DNA from: Siphonodentalium dalli
Lineage: Eukaryota > Mollusca > Scaphopoda > Gadilida > Siphonodentaliidae
Direction of reading: 5' to 3'
Assembly (NCBI GenBank): GCA_032622095.1
Contig: CP136063.1
Span: forward strand, 66,479,897-66,543,896
Length of the DNA stretch: 64,000 nt
Under the pieces are notes generated by a model. The model was not told where the DNA came from. It ran no database searches and saw only the letters and a list, made by a program, of their open reading frames with translations. The first letter of the stretch is position 1. Every line of letters starts with the position of its first letter. Below, piece by piece: positions 12,435 to 25,318 of this stretch. A program made the translations under genes and the position numbers.

Positions 12435-13316
12435 CAGGGATTTTTTTAGGTGTCCTCAGGGTCCGGTAAATAATATTTTTTTACCCAAAATATGTATCTC
12501 CTATAATAAATATCTTGGACACTGAAACTAATGGTTATATATTCTTGCTTGCAAGAAATCTAGAAGTCTTAAAAAAAAAATACCTCGAGTACGCGCACTT
12601 TTCAAATGCCAATTAATGGCGATATATTCTTTGGACCAATCATGGGAGTCCTTTCACTATAACAGCGATGGAAAGACAAGACCTCATTCATTTAAATTTC
12701 TTCCTCCTGTGTGTTTGATGCGTTTGACCGAGTGCGCGGGGCGGGAATGTTGATCCCAACTGGGAGGGCCCTATATGTTCAGTGTCCAAGATATTTATTA
12801 TAGGAGATACATATTTTGGGTAAAAAAATATTATATCTCCTTCAAATATATCTTGGACACTGAAACTAATGGTTATAATTAGAATTCTTGAAGAGGAGGA
12901 GGCCACGAGGCAGATAATCCAACTATGTCCATGAAACCCACCTGCTGAAGCAGAAAAGACTGCATTCTGTACCAAAAAGATTGCTTGGTAGACATGTGCC
13001 AAAAAATAGATCATTGTGTCCCATATGTAATAGTTCAGATAAACTCAAAAACAACTGAGCCTCCTTAAAGGAAACACCACGTACTTCATGTGTCCTACTA
13101 GTAATGATCACAGGGTGAAGTTGTCCAGGATAACCATTGGTCATAGGCAAGGGAGATAACTCTCATTCATTCATGTACCTAATAGGATAAAGGAACCTAC
13201 CCCACCCCCCCCCCTCCTTAGAGGATGAAGCAGCACAAGCACGACATCCAGAGGATGCTGACTGGCCCACAATACATGCAAAAGGTGCACCGAGGGGAAA
13301 AACACGGTTATGACAC

Positions 13317-13366
<50 letters not shown>
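13317..13366. repeat. Homopolymeric C run
   Basis: About 49 consecutive C residues, the longest homopolymer in the window. Its exact length in an assembly is unreliable. It produces spurious polyproline and polyglycine frames on both strands. Confidence 0.9.
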
Positions 13367-13367
<1 letters not shown>

Positions 13368-14879
13368 AAAAGCTGAATCAATACTCAGAATGGATCTCAC
13401 AAAATGAGGCAATGCTCAGTGCGGTATGACCGACTTGACAGTATTTTGAGCCCGACCGAGAGACCCAGGGGAGATATGAGAAAAAGTTGGGCCCAGACCA
13501 ATGGGGGGGACCAGGGATACACCAGGAAAACACGACTGAGTTGAGCACTGGAAATCATGACCCTGGAAAGAAAAGAAAAACATACACATAAGGGAGGGGA
13601 CCAAGATGGAAAGAATGCCTGCCTCTGGTACACCAAGCCAAGGAACTGGAAATTGAAGTGTACCAAGGAGAGGAACTAATACCGCGAATGGAACACTGTC
13701 TGATCATACAGCCAATCTGTGATGCAATGAACCGGCCTGCATGGTTTTAAAATAAATGGGGAACTTAGTTTAATATCGTTCGTCAGGTGATGGTATAGGG
13801 AACCCATACCGTAGGTTAGCAGAAAGTTACAAAAACTGATAACCCGCCAACTGGTATGCTCAAGCACCGATGGGCATGCGGCAATAATTGTGAAATGTCG
13901 CAAAGGTGAGAATCGGTAATCGCTAAATCAGATTAGAATTAGAATCACGCCTGCCAAGTGATGTTAAACACTCGGCCCGAGTGATAACATAGAATTGGAA
14001 AATATTCTTGGTTCAAAGTCAGTGAGCACTGTGACAAAGATGATAACAAAATGGACTACGTACATGACACCTAGACACCAATGAAATGCCGATACGCTAT
14101 ATGATGAAATCCTATGGTGTTAGGTGGTCACTGAAAGATACATGCCAAATCTAGAAGTAAAATTGAAAATGAGCATAGTTCAGACGATAGTGTCTATGGA
14201 GCTGAACGGTCGATATTCATGATATGTTCGGCAAGGTGAGTAGAGCGCTAAAGTCCCCTGTGAGATATAGCACCCGCATACTAACTTATCAGGTTCACAC
14301 CCACGATCAAGTCCATAATACGTCTAGGTTTGTCTCATAAAAGCGGCCTAATTGTTGATAAAAATCGAACAGATTTGAAGGCCCGAAACTATAAAGACAG
14401 GTCTCAACAACACCCGGAATACCCCGACGGGATAAGAAGGGAGGTGAGAATCAGCCCTTTTAATTAAGATTGTTTGGCTTCGGCAATCTGCTACGGCAAC
14501 CCTTTACCGTGGCCCAGTTTGCTTCAGCAAATCAATTAGGCATTGCCGATTGCCGTAGCCAATAATGAGGGCTGGATAATGGAGGCGAAATAAACTTATT
14601 CAGGAGCAGTTCCTGATTGTGGCACATAGCCAGAGCAATGGGAGATGGCAGCCAGCAGACTGACAGAGGAAACCGCAAGGTACAAAGAACGGAGGTAATA
14701 TTGCACTAAACACTCTGTCGAATGATTTCAACTTGTCAGCGACAAGGAACAATGAGGTAGCCAAGGCAAGAAAGGGTTCAGCAAAACCGGTATGTGCCGG
14801 GTCGGATGAACCCGGATGGACTGAGGCAGGACCAGCGGTAGCTGCTGCAGAACATCCATCGCGGTGAAGGTGGTGGAAG

Positions 14880-15245
14880 CTGTACCGAGTTGACAGAGGA
14901 AAATCCATTGTTGCCCGACTCTGAAGGTTGTGGAAGCTGCGACTACAAATAGAGGAGGCATGACCACCAACAGATTCCGAGCCTGCAGCGCAGGCTGTAC
15001 CGAGTGAACAGAGGAAGATTCATTGTGTCCTGTCTCTGCGAAGGTTGAGGAAGCCGCGACTACAAATAGAGGAGGCATGACCACCAACAGACTCCGAGTC
15101 TGCAGCGCAGACTGTACCGAGTTGGCAGAGGAACATCCATTGTTGACAGTCTCTGCGAAGGTTGTGGAAGCCGCGACTACAAATAGAGGAGGCATGACCA
15201 CTAACAGACCCTGAGCCTGATGCGCAGGCTGTATCGAGTTGGCAG
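14880..15245. repeat. 117-bp tandem repeat, three units plus a partial
   Basis: A unit starting CTGTACCGAGTTG, containing GCGACTACAAATAGAGGAGG and ending in a CTGCAGCGCAG-like sequence, begins at about 14880, 14997, 15113 and 15230 (last one partial). Related GGAGGCATG segments recur at 15365 and 16150. The open frames across it on both strands have no domain I recognise. Confidence 0.8.
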
Positions 15246-15506
15246 AGGAAAATCGTCACACGTTGGTTTTTTTTGTTCGTGATATGTGGGCCCCATCCAG
15301 TCCTTCGGTTGTGGAAGACAGGCGTACTTCTCTGCAGATGGCTCAGGAGGCCGCGACCAATAAGGAGGAGGCATGTCCCGCAACCGACTCCAGCGGAGGC
15401 GCCATGTGAATGGAGGAAGCAAGAGAATGGCCATGTTTGTTCTTCCTTTTCCTGTGCCGTTAGTATCGTGCTGGTAATGCATGCAAAATTGTGTGCAATT
15501 GTTATC

Positions 15507-16217
15507 CTAAGACCGAAGGACTGACCCATCCGAAATGACCCTCATGGAAGGCACTCTCGGATGGGCATGGCGAACTCGGACGCGCATCAAACGCTGCCAA
15601 ATCGAGGGGATGTTGCGACAGCACGTCCTCATCTCTGAACAGCACCGTCCGTCCCGGAGATGGGGGGAAAGGGGCAAGTATCCCGACCAGGTCACCTGGT
15701 GTGATGAGGCAAGAAATTCCGGAGCCTCGGAAAGGAAACTAAGTCTAAGTTCTGGCCTAGGAGCCCAAAAGAGGCCAGAAACTGTACAAAGCAAGGCCAC
15801 ACTGGTGGAGGAAAGAACACAGGTGAATAATAGGGATACATACCCACCCCAAACCCGGTAGGGACGGATGCCGGAAAAGACGTTGACGAATGGAGGACAG
15901 GTCAGAACCCGTGCGGTCAAATCCCCTGGAGTGGAAGCAGTGGCAGTTGACACATTGAACTGCGTAGGCAGGCAATGTGCCGAGGGCACCGGGCTTTCGA
16001 GCTGAACGGACCACTGATGTGGTAGCTGTAGCAAGTGGCCGGATGGTGCGAACCCGGCGGAACCGGAGGCAGGACCAACGGCAGCTGCACTTGGACCACC
16101 ATCGCTGCCCTTCTCTGCGGGGGCTATGGACGCCGCGACCCTGAGGGAGGAGGCATGTCCACCAACCAACTCCAGCGGAGTCTCCAAGTTAATGGAGGAT
16201 GCAAGAGAAGGTGCCAC
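15507..16217 (-). other. Long open frame in the GC-rich core, unrecognised
   Basis: A 236-codon open frame rich in Ser, Ala, Pro and Leu. Overlapping open frames of 60-110 codons on the other strand and in other frames suggest a composition effect. No domain, membrane segment or splice structure supports it. It could be a decayed element gene. Confidence 0.15.
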
Positions 16218-17826
16218 GTCAGCGGAGGTGCCACGATCATTGAACTTGATAATCGATAGTCAATACGAGATTAGAATTGATGAAGCGTATCTAATAGCAG
16301 GACAGAGGAAGTAGTGCAAAATATACACATGTGCATAAATTGTATCAGAAACCACCGAGACAGACCTTCCCATGACAAAAATTACAGTTACGTTGATTAG
16401 AAGGGTGTAATTGCACCGGTAATATAATTGTAAGTTGGGGTTATCTCAAATCAAAGGTCATTGTGTGATATACCCAAGTCCACTGACACTTTCACATGCC
16501 CATAAATTAACGGAGATGGGAAATGTGCTAAATATATCTTCACATATTTTAATATTGATTGTGACCAGGTGGACAAGTGCAAATGATGAACACCCGTGAA
16601 TAGAAAATTGCGAGTGCATACGGGTGCGAGAGCAATCGTTACTGTCTCGTGGGAAGGAAAGCCGGTAATTAGTAATGAGCACAATGCGTTACAAATATCT
16701 TTGTACGATCAATAAACTGTATAAAACAGGGTATCCAAATATGGCCGGTACTTTTCGACATCCGAAATAAAGAACTCAAGAGTAATCGTCGCCGAAAGTG
16801 GTAATTGAATATCGGCTGTATCAACGTTTCATCGATTATACGATCAATCGTGGCACCCCTACCAGTCAAGTTTTCATCGTAAAGCATTGAGACGTATGTT
16901 CAATGTAGAGAGAAGAGGCAAGCCACACTGTGGCTATTTTATCTAGCATCCGTGAGGAAAATCATTGTAAAATATTGTAATGTAAAATATTGTAAATTAT
17001 TACTTCTAATACATTTGGATAGGATTTTGTCATTTGACAAGTGCGCGTACTCGAGGTATTGCGTACCGAATTTTTTTTTTTTACGACTTCTAGATTTCTT
17101 GCAAGCAAGAATATATAACCATTAGTTTCAGTGTCCAAGATATATTTGAAGGAGATACGGCCCCATTCCCAATGGGAAAAAGGCACCTTTATTCCCAATT
17201 TTCAACCACCAAATTCCCAATTGCAGACAGGTATATAATATCATCGGGTTTATTGAATAATTATCAAAGTTTGACAGTTATTATACATTCTGAACTCCTC
17301 GACCTGTGACCTCTGCGGGCCGTGACGGAATCTGATGAGGTTTGCCGAATGAGTTATTATAGTAAATACGTCACTCGCTTGAGAGGAATTCCCACAAATA
17401 AACATAGCAGGGCGAGCCAGGTGTTTACCTCCCCGCATTCATTTGAAAGTGGCCGCATTCGACTTGTAAGCCAGTATATATTACTTTCGCGCACGTGGTT
17501 GCTAGGATTATCTCATTATCAGGGGGACGCACCATGTTCTTCCAGAATACACATCCCCCCGCATTCCGTTAAAAGTGGACTCATCGGTTTACGATTAAGC
17601 CGTGTATCCATGACGTTTGCGCACATTTTCAGCAGGATTATCTCATTATTAGGGGGGACGCACCATGTGGTTACCGGAATACACATTTTTTACTGTGGCA
17701 GCGTGGGGCTCCATTTAAACAAAAATATAATCTTGCGGAGAAGAAAAAGCTTGCCGAGTTATGCATAAAATATAAAAATTTCACGTCCTCACCAGCTGTC
17801 TTCACTGTTAATTTTATAAACATTTG

Positions 17827-17864
17827 CTGGAACCCCCCCCCCCCCCCCCTCCCCCCCCCCCCCC
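17827..17864. repeat. C-rich homopolymer run
   Basis: A run of C residues with a single T interruption, close to the right side of the composite block. Confidence 0.8.
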
Positions 17865-18186
17865 GCACTATTATTACTGTTTTTCCGTCGAAGTTTGGTG
17901 GATGGCTTGAATCCTTCCGTTGTTATCTGTGAATTTTCAACTTACCTGAGGCTGAGAAATGGACCCCAATGGGCTGGGATTTTACTCCATCTTTGAGTTA
18001 CCTGTGTTTAAGTAGCGTTATACACCGAAAATTACGGTATTAGTACTATTTACTTGTGTGTAACAGTGATTAATGAATTTTTCTAAAACATGGAAAATTC
18101 CCAATTTTGGTCTGTAAAGACACATTTTTCCCAATTCGAACGGACCCGGACCCATTCCCAAAATAGGCAGAAAAATCCCTGATTAG

Positions 18187-19424
18187 CTGCAGTCAGTATA
18201 ATGCTATTGTGCAACTATGTGGTCCACTGTGCTCATGCAAGAAGAGCCAAAACGCATTTCAATTGCAAATTAAAAACGATAATTATGCAAATGAGCAAAC
18301 ACCATTGTTCGTGATGTTTCGAAAGTTGTGGGGTTATAAACAGAGTGTCGTCTCTATATTATAACATAGCTGTGAGGTGAGAGATCTCCGCATGTTGTAC
18401 CTCTCATGGCAACAATTGTCAAGATGTGGGTTGTGTAATCAGAGGAGATGAGTTTTAGGTGCAGGGTAACAACACTGATTATAGACCAAAACAAATTTCT
18501 TACCAAATCCAGATGTGCAGAATACTCAAGCAGTCGTTCATGTCGGACAATCCCCGGTGATTTCCGGGATCAATGTGTTCATAAACCTATGAACGACATT
18601 GAAAGTGATGCCATGTTACGTTCATTGGTTTATGAACACATTGAATCAGGGGGCTTATCTACCATAAAGCTATAGGGAAATCGGAAGCGATATTACCGTA
18701 CTGACCAGGCTCAAGGCCCATGCCCGTGTTTAAGACCACCCATATCTTTTGACCAAATTCCATGCACAGGGGTATATTCGAGTTTGGGCCCACCCCAAAT
18801 TTTGTTCAATTTCAGCAGTGGTAAGTATATAAGTATTTGCTATCAGCTTGAAGACAGCAAAACAGATTGACGAACGAGAAATATAATATTTATATTAAAA
18901 ACGGAAAATTATACTTCGTAGGCAAGTGAGAATATTCAATAAAATAAAATAAAGTGAATCTTAAAATCTCATTTGTTTATTCAATTATACTTCCCGGGGA
19001 AACCAATCGTTAACAGACATCAAATATAAAAGAACCCAATCGCTAACGGCGTATAGATGAGAACACGGTAAACATGAATCGCTTCAAATAGCCATGCACG
19101 TGCACAGCGCACCTGTCAACAACAGTACTGTAAAAGCATATTTTTCGTATTCAGTGACAACAGGTGGCCATAACACAAAGAACTGGCTTTCTGGTTATGT
19201 AAACACACAGTGGGTATAATAATGGGCAGAAGGGGAACTTGTCATTCAAAAACCATGTCTTCCAAACTACCCCTTACCAAATTTCCCTACCCTAATTTCT
19301 CATGAGTTTCTCCTGTGAAACTCGTGTTAGTTTCTTACATGAGTTTCTCAGTAGTTTTTTAAGATGCAAATGAGGTGGGTGGAGCTTTAAAACTAACATG
19401 ATTTCTCATGTTTTCACATGAGTT
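18187..19424. other. Non-coding stretch
   Basis: No exon is supported. The part from about 19257 resembles the start of the repeat below (TTTCTCATGAGTTTCTCCTG). Confidence 0.35.
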
Positions 19425-19680
19425 CTACTGTGAAAAATTAAGATTTCTCCTGAGAATAGGGTAGAAATATTTCTCCTGAGAATAGGGTAGAAATATTCCT
19501 CCTGAGAAATATTCCTCCTGAGAAATATTCCTCCTGAGAATAGGGTAGAAATATTCCTCCTGAGAAATATTCCTCCTGAGAATAGGGTAGAAATATTCCT
19601 CCTGAGAATAGGGTAGAAATGTTTCTCCTGAGATTAGGGTAGTAATTTTTCTCACCTGAGAATAGGGTAGAAATTGTTGC
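19425..19680. repeat. Tandem repeat of CTCCTGAGAATAGGGTAGAA units
   Basis: About ten units of 17-26 bp alternate between a longer form with GAATAGGGTAGAAATATT and a shorter form with only GAAATATT. A related sequence in the opposite orientation (TTTCTACCCTATTCTACCAT) is at 47870-48250. Confidence 0.85.
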
Positions 19681-19699
19681 ACATAATTAGACCTCATCT

Positions 19700-20199
19700 G
19701 ATGTTTTTAATACACTGTTACTGGTAATTGGAGTGACCTGTATTTATCAAAAATTTCTAGCTTACTTTTCATCTTATATTTGAGAATATACCCGGATTGG
19801 TGTGCGCAACACTGCTTATGTGATACTCATAATCCTCGAAGAAATGATGACAATATGAAGGGAATATGTAATGCAAGTAATATTTATTCCATTCTCATAA
19901 ATAATTAGCAGAACATAAAATAGTTGTCAAAAACATAACCAGGATAGTATTATACTTAAGATTGTCCATGAACATGTTATATGAGAGGGTAGTATGAGGC
20001 ACAGACTGGTGGCCCTGATAGAAGATATGCCTACATATAGGGGAAATATGATCTTGTATAAACTTAATTTTTCAATTTACATTCTTATGCTCAAAAGACA
20101 TATTTAGGTTAACCATGAAATACAATCTCAATATATCAGTTTATCCAGTTAATGCAGCTCAAATTAGGTCGAAATAGATCCAGTTTAAAAATTAAATAA
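19700..20199. other. Non-coding stretch
   Basis: AT-rich, with no supported gene. Downstream exons of the CCDC9-like gene would be expected at or below these coordinates, but I could not identify one. Confidence 0.35.
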
Positions 20200-21771
20200 A
20201 ACAAGAGATGGACTGTCGTCCGGTGCATACCCCCTCGTGGCATACCGCCTAGTGTGGGCACATCTATAACTTATGATGGCTATACTCAGACATATGGACC
20301 CAGAAAACAGCATTTTCATATAAACAAAGATGAATTAACTATAGAACAAAAAACAAAAACAAACATTTGAAAGTGCGATTAAATGTCCTCATAGTGGTGA
20401 ACATCCATACAAAATTTCATTGAGATCCGAGCATTACTGTTCAAGTTATGAGCTGAACAGACATCGGATGGACCAAACAGCCAACATTTCCAGATAAACA
20501 AAGATGAATAACTCTAGAATGGAAAAGCGGAACAGAACAATGGAACCCCCTATTGAATGTCCTCATAGCAGTGAACATCCATACCAAATTCCACTGAGAT
20601 CCCAGCACAACTGTTGAAGTTACGACATGAACAGACATCAGACGGACCAAAAAGCCAACATTTCCAGATGAACAAAGATGAATAACTCTAGAATGGAAAA
20701 GCGGAACAAAACGATGGAACACTCTTTTTTTTAATGTCCTCATAGTAGTGAACATTCATAACATATCCCATTGAGATCCCAGTACAACTGTTGAAGTTAC
20801 GACATGAACAGACACCAGACGGACCAAAAAGCCAACATTTCCAGATGAACAAAGATGAATAACTCTAGAATGGAAAAGCGGAACAAAACTATGGAACACT
20901 CTTTTTTTTAATGTCCTCATAGTAGTGAACATCCATAACAAATCCCATTGAGATCCCAGTACAACTGTTGAAGTTACGACATGAACAGACACCAGACGAA
21001 CCAAAAAGCCAACATTTCCAGATGAACAAAGATGTATAACTCTAGAATGGAAAATCCGAACAAAACGATGGAACCCTCTATTGAATGTCCTCATAGTAGT
21101 GAACATCCATACCAAATTTCATTGAGATCCCAGCACAACTGTTGGAAATTACGACATGAACAGACACCAGACAGACCAAATAGCCAACATTTCGAGATAA
21201 ACAAAGATGAATAACTCTAGAATGGAAAATCCGTACAAAACGATGGAACCCTCTATTGAATGCCCTCATAGTAGTGAACATCCATACTATATTTCATTGA
21301 GATCCGAGCACTACTGTTCAAGTTATGACATGAACAGACACCAGACGGACCAAATATCCAACATATCAAGATAAACAAAGATGAATAACTCTAGAATGGA
21401 AAATCCGAACAAAACGATGGAACACTCTTTTTAATGTCCTCATAGTTGTGAACATCCACACCAAATTTGGTTGAGATCCCAGCACAACTGTTGAAGTTAC
21501 GACATGAACAGACACCAGACGGACCAAAAAGCCACTATTTCCAGATAAACAAAGATGAATAACTCTAGAATGGAAAATCCAAACAAAACGATGGAACCCT
21601 CTATTTAATGTCCTCATAATAGTGAACATCCATACCTAATTTCATTGCGATCCGAGCATTACTGTTCAAGTTATGACATGAACAGACATCGGACGGACGT
21701 ACGGTACGACGGACGGCTCGACACACGGACGGACAGATGCAAAACAGTTTTTTTTTTAAAAGGGGGTATAA
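20200..21771. mobile_element. Pearl-like (Helitron-type) element with eight core repeats
   Basis: It starts ACAAGAGATGGACTGTCGTC. It then has eight tandem core units of about 175 bp, phased by AATGTCCTCATAGTAGTGAA at about 20381, 20556, 20731, 20908, 21085, 21259, 21434 and 21607. An ACGG-rich microsatellite (about 21690-21735) and a tail ending AAAAGGGGGTATA follow. This order matches bivalve pearl elements, which are thought to be Helitron-related and non-autonomous. One arm of the 3' hairpin is lost to a T run. Confidence 0.75.
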
Positions 21772-21796
21772 TAAAGAACTATCTTGATAAACTTAC

Positions 21797-21846
21797 CAGG
21801 TCTTTTGGCTGGCTCGGTTTTGGCAGAATTTGATGGTTCATCGAAA
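21797..21846 (-). CDS. CCDC9: CCDC9-like exon, 50 nt, duplicate copy 2
   Basis: This is the second copy of a small coding exon, identical to 23338-23387. On the minus strand it follows an acceptor (ACCTTTTAG) and ends at a strong donor (CTG then GTAAGT). It encodes FDEPSNSAKTEPAKRP between split codons: it completes a serine started by AG in the preceding exon and leaves a single G. Because 50 is not a multiple of three, using both copies in one mRNA would shift the frame. The next exon downstream was not identified. Confidence 0.65.
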
Positions 21847-23337
21847 CTAAAAGGTTAAGATAAAAAACATAATTTATTTTTGATTTTTGCAGGAAAAAAA
21901 CTAATTATAAATTATTTTGCCCAACTTTATATTAATCAAGCCCAATTCAATTAACACCAAGCCACTGAGCACTTTATCTTGGCTTGTACCACCGCATTTG
22001 AGCAAGGTCATGATGTTATATTATATAAGCGTTGGTTAGGAACCATCTTGAGGGGCTTTTTTCTTACTTTTTATCAATTTTATAGTTGTGATTTCTAGGT
22101 AGTGTTTGCCATACCTGTTGGTTTCTAATGCCATCATCTAATAGATTGAATTGCCAATTGAGTAGTATCTGCAATATTGTCAGTGATATGTTTATTGTGT
22201 TAATGATAATCCACCTTCTGGAGGGACAATAATAACAGCTGCTGACAGCGACTTATCTATCTCACACTGTTATTCTACATAGAGAATTCACATGCATATG
22301 CCAGCCAGGTCAATTACAAGTGGGTGGAGCGATAGGAATTTGTGAATACTAATCGTTTCATGGGCTTCAATTCCACATGGTTTATAATTGGAAATTGTGA
22401 ACTAATTGAGATAATGCCTTCGATATGCGCTAAAACATTGTGATGCTAAAATGTGGAATTTCACATGTCAATATTGAAAAAGAGGGACAAATTTGTCTAT
22501 CGCCAGATCAAGTTATCCTTACAAGATTACTTTCTCTTTGCTCATCCAAGTTTCTTTTGCACCCACCCTCCCACCCAATATTTCTGCTTCAGTTTTTTGG
22601 GAATGGATATACTCTCAGAACATTTTGTTAACAGCTGTGCTTATTGTCTTATTCAGGTCTATGCGACACACCGAGATCATCTAGCTGAACTGTTTCCCTT
22701 TGCATTCAATAAACATGTTTTTGGCTACATGTTACTTTATTTATTCATTAAATGTACCATAGTCATTGAGGCAAACCTGTTTTATTATGAATAACAACCT
22801 GGTGGGAGAAAAATAGTTATTGTCAGATCATAGGAGTCAATATAACTAAATAAACCCATTAGATGTATTCAGGGTTCAAGACTGATTATTACGAAAACTA
22901 TTTTAATTTTTATTTAGATTCCAGTTTATCAGGGTTTCCGCTACCATGGCCTCATGCCCTTGACTTCATATTGGTCCACAAAACGGCCACAGATCCGCCA
23001 AGCTCAACCACTTTCTAAAAACCCCCCTGCTTCTTGGTGAAAACACAAGACCTGAACTTCACTGCCATACCAAAACTTATTTCTGTTGATCATGGAGACT
23101 TAAGACCATATATATTTCCAATTAAATTGTGATGTGAATCCAGATCAATCACACACCACACATTTCGATGAAGCAAACGATTTCTTAGACATTGTATCTG
23201 TTATGAGGCATGATGCGCAAGTTTCAAGTTCGGACGGACGTACAGTACGACGGACGGCTCAACGCACGAACGGACAGATGCAAAACAGTTTTTTTTTTAA
23301 AAGGGGGTATAATAAAGAACTATCTTGATAAACTTAC

Positions 23338-23387
23338 CAGGTCTTTTGGCTGGCTCGGTTTTGGCAGAATTTGATGGTTCATCGAAA
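23338..23387 (-). CDS. CCDC9: CCDC9-like exon, 50 nt, copy 1
   Basis: A small exon whose phase fits the exon at 25015-25199: that exon ends with AG, and this one begins with T. It has acceptor ACCTTTTAG and donor CTG then GTAAGT. The peptide FDEPSNSAKTEPAKRP is low-complexity and polar, as expected after the conserved W-D block of CCDC9 proteins. It lies in the right-hand unit of the 1,541-bp duplication and is the copy nearer the upstream exon. Confidence 0.7.
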
Positions 23388-25014
23388 CTAAAAGGTTAAG
23401 ATAAAAAACATAATTTATTTTTGATTTTTGCAGGAAAAAAACTAATTATAAATTATTTTGCCCAACTTTATATTAATCAAGCCCAATTCAATTAACACCA
23501 AGCCCCTGAGCACTTTATCTTGGCTTGTACCACCGCATTTGAGCAAGGTCATGATGTTATATTATATAAGCGTTGGTTAGGAACCATCTTGAGGGGCTTT
23601 TTTCTTACTTTTTATCAATTTTATAGTTGTGATTTCTAAGTAGTGTTTGCCATACCTGTTGGTTTCTAATGCCATCATCTAATAGATTGAATTGCCAATT
23701 GAGTAGTATCTGCAATATTGTCAGTGATATGTTTATTGTGTTAATGATAATCCACCTTCTGGAGGGACAATAATAACAGCTGCTGACAGCGACTTATCTA
23801 TCTCACACTGTTATTCTACATAGAGAATTCACATGCATATGCCAGCCAGGTCAATTACAAGTGGGTGGAGCGATAGGAATTTGTGAATACTAATCGTTTC
23901 ATGGGCTTCAATTCCACATGGTTTATAATTGGAAATTGTGAACTAATTGAGATAATGCCTTCGATATGCGCTAAAACATTGTGATGCTAAAATGTGGAAT
24001 TTCACATGTCAATATTGAAAAAGAGGGACAAATTTGTCTATCGCCAGATCAAGTTATCCTTACAAGATTACTTTCTCTTTGCTCATCCAAGTTTCTTTTG
24101 CACCCACCCTCCCACCCAATATTTCTGCTTCAGTTTTTTGGGAATGGATATACTCTCAGAACATTTTGTTAACAGCTGTGCTTATTGTCTTATTCAGGTC
24201 TATGCGACACACCGAGATCATCTAGCTGAACTGTTTCCCTTTGCATTCAATAAACATGTTTTTGGCTACATGTTACTTTATTTATTCATTAAATGTACCA
24301 TAGTCATTGAGGCAAACCTGTTTTATTATGAATAACAACCTGGTGGGAGAAAAATAGTTATTGTCGAATCATAGGAGTCAATATAACTAAATAAACCCAT
24401 TAGATGTATTCAGGGTTCAAGACTGATTATTACGAAAACTATTTTAATTTTTATTTAGATTCCAGTTTATCAGGGTTTCCGCTACCATGGCCTCATGCCC
24501 TTGACTTCATATTGGTCCACAAAACGGCCACAGATCCGCCAAGCTCAACCACTTTCTAAAAACCCCCCTGCTTCTTGGTGAAAACACAAGACCTGAACTT
24601 CACTGCCATACCAAAACTTATTTCTGTTGATCATGGAGACTTAAGACCATATATATTTCCAATTAAATTGTGATGTGAATCCAGATCAATCACACACCAC
24701 ACATTTCGATGAAGCAAAGGATTTCTTAGACATTGTATCTGTTATGAGGCATGATGCGCAAGTTTCAAGGAAAAGGCCTCAAATGAGTGAGGTAGAATGC
24801 AAAGCAGAAAACGGTGTTAAATTAGATTGTTTATGTTGTTGTTGTTTTAACTGGAGGTATGGAACTCTAAATACATCATAAATTTCAGTTCGATCCCATC
24901 TGGCAACTTCTAAGAGAAATCGTCAAAAAAATCCAATTTGACAGAACACTTATTTGAGAATAAATTTTAGGAATAATGTTATAAATGTAATATCAAATTT
25001 ATAGATATTTATAC

Positions 25015-25199
25015 CTTTCAAATTTGTCGGCATCCCACGCACATCGCCACTCCCCAGAATTAGACTTTTGTCGATCAATTCTCTCCTGGTCTACTCGGTC
25101 CCTTTCCGACCTCCACTCTGAATACTGTCTTCTCTCTTTACCCGTCATGGATACAGCCATTTCCATTTTATTTCTCGACTGAGGTTTGAATTTCCCATC
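25015..25199 (-). CDS. CCDC9: CCDC9-like conserved exon (SMTG...WDADK block)
   Basis: This 185-nt exon encodes 61 codons plus two bases. Key segments are VSMTGKERRQYSEW, ERDRVDQERIDRQ and GEWRCAWDADKFE. They match the most conserved part of vertebrate CCDC9 (coiled-coil domain-containing protein 9), which I recall as SMTG-ER..Y..W, then DQER, then G-WR-WDA-K. The acceptor is TTTTACTAG and the donor AAAG then GTATAA. The frame is continuous with the exon at 26343-26504 (phase 0) and with the 50-nt exons (phase 2). CCDC9 has been proposed to associate with exon-junction complexes; its role in invertebrates is unknown to me. The protein is charged and probably disordered. Confidence 0.85.
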
Positions 25200-25318
25200 C
25201 TAGTAAAATCAAATTTGAAACGATCATATAGAACCTGATGGCCGAAAATAAATGGACCAAAGTCACCTAAATGGGTGACTTGGAGGATGTCAAATTTCAT
25301 AGTCTCACCACACAAATT

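Larger units (their letters stand above)
12435..18181. mobile_element. Putative composite element with CAGGGATTTTT termini
   Basis: The left edge is CAGGGATTTTT and the right edge is its complement, AAAAATCCCTG. ATTAG borders both sides (12430-12434, 18182-18186), shorter than the 8 bp usual for hAT. GGGTCC-type sequence follows both ends. Inside are nested inverted copies of ATATCTTGGACACTGAAAC (near 12515, 12790, 12850 and 17140) and a GC-richer core at 14.4-16.3 kb. No transposase is recognised. It may be several nested insertions and not one unit. Confidence 0.45.
21693..24770. repeat. 1,541-bp recent tandem duplication
   Basis: Sequence from the ACGG tract of the pearl-like element (about 21693) to about 23229 is repeated from about 23234 to 24770 with an offset of 1,541 bp. 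Only a handful of substitutions are visible, for example one base in GATTTCTAGGTAGTG. Each unit carries one copy of a 50-nt CCDC9-like exon and identical non-coding sequence. Confidence 0.97.

Noticed and set aside
13163-13407. Polyglycine and polyproline open frames on both strands
   Set aside because: They are produced by the 49-nt C run.
20441-21629. Repetitive minus-strand open frames with HRFVPLFHSRVIHLC-type peptides
   Set aside because: They are the pearl-like 175-bp core read through in register, repeat in every unit and at 29119-30108, and have no domain.
22440-22794. Three overlapping open frames, repeated identically at 23981-24335
   Set aside because: Identity reflects the 1,541-bp duplication, not selection. 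The frames overlap each other and show no domain or splice signals.
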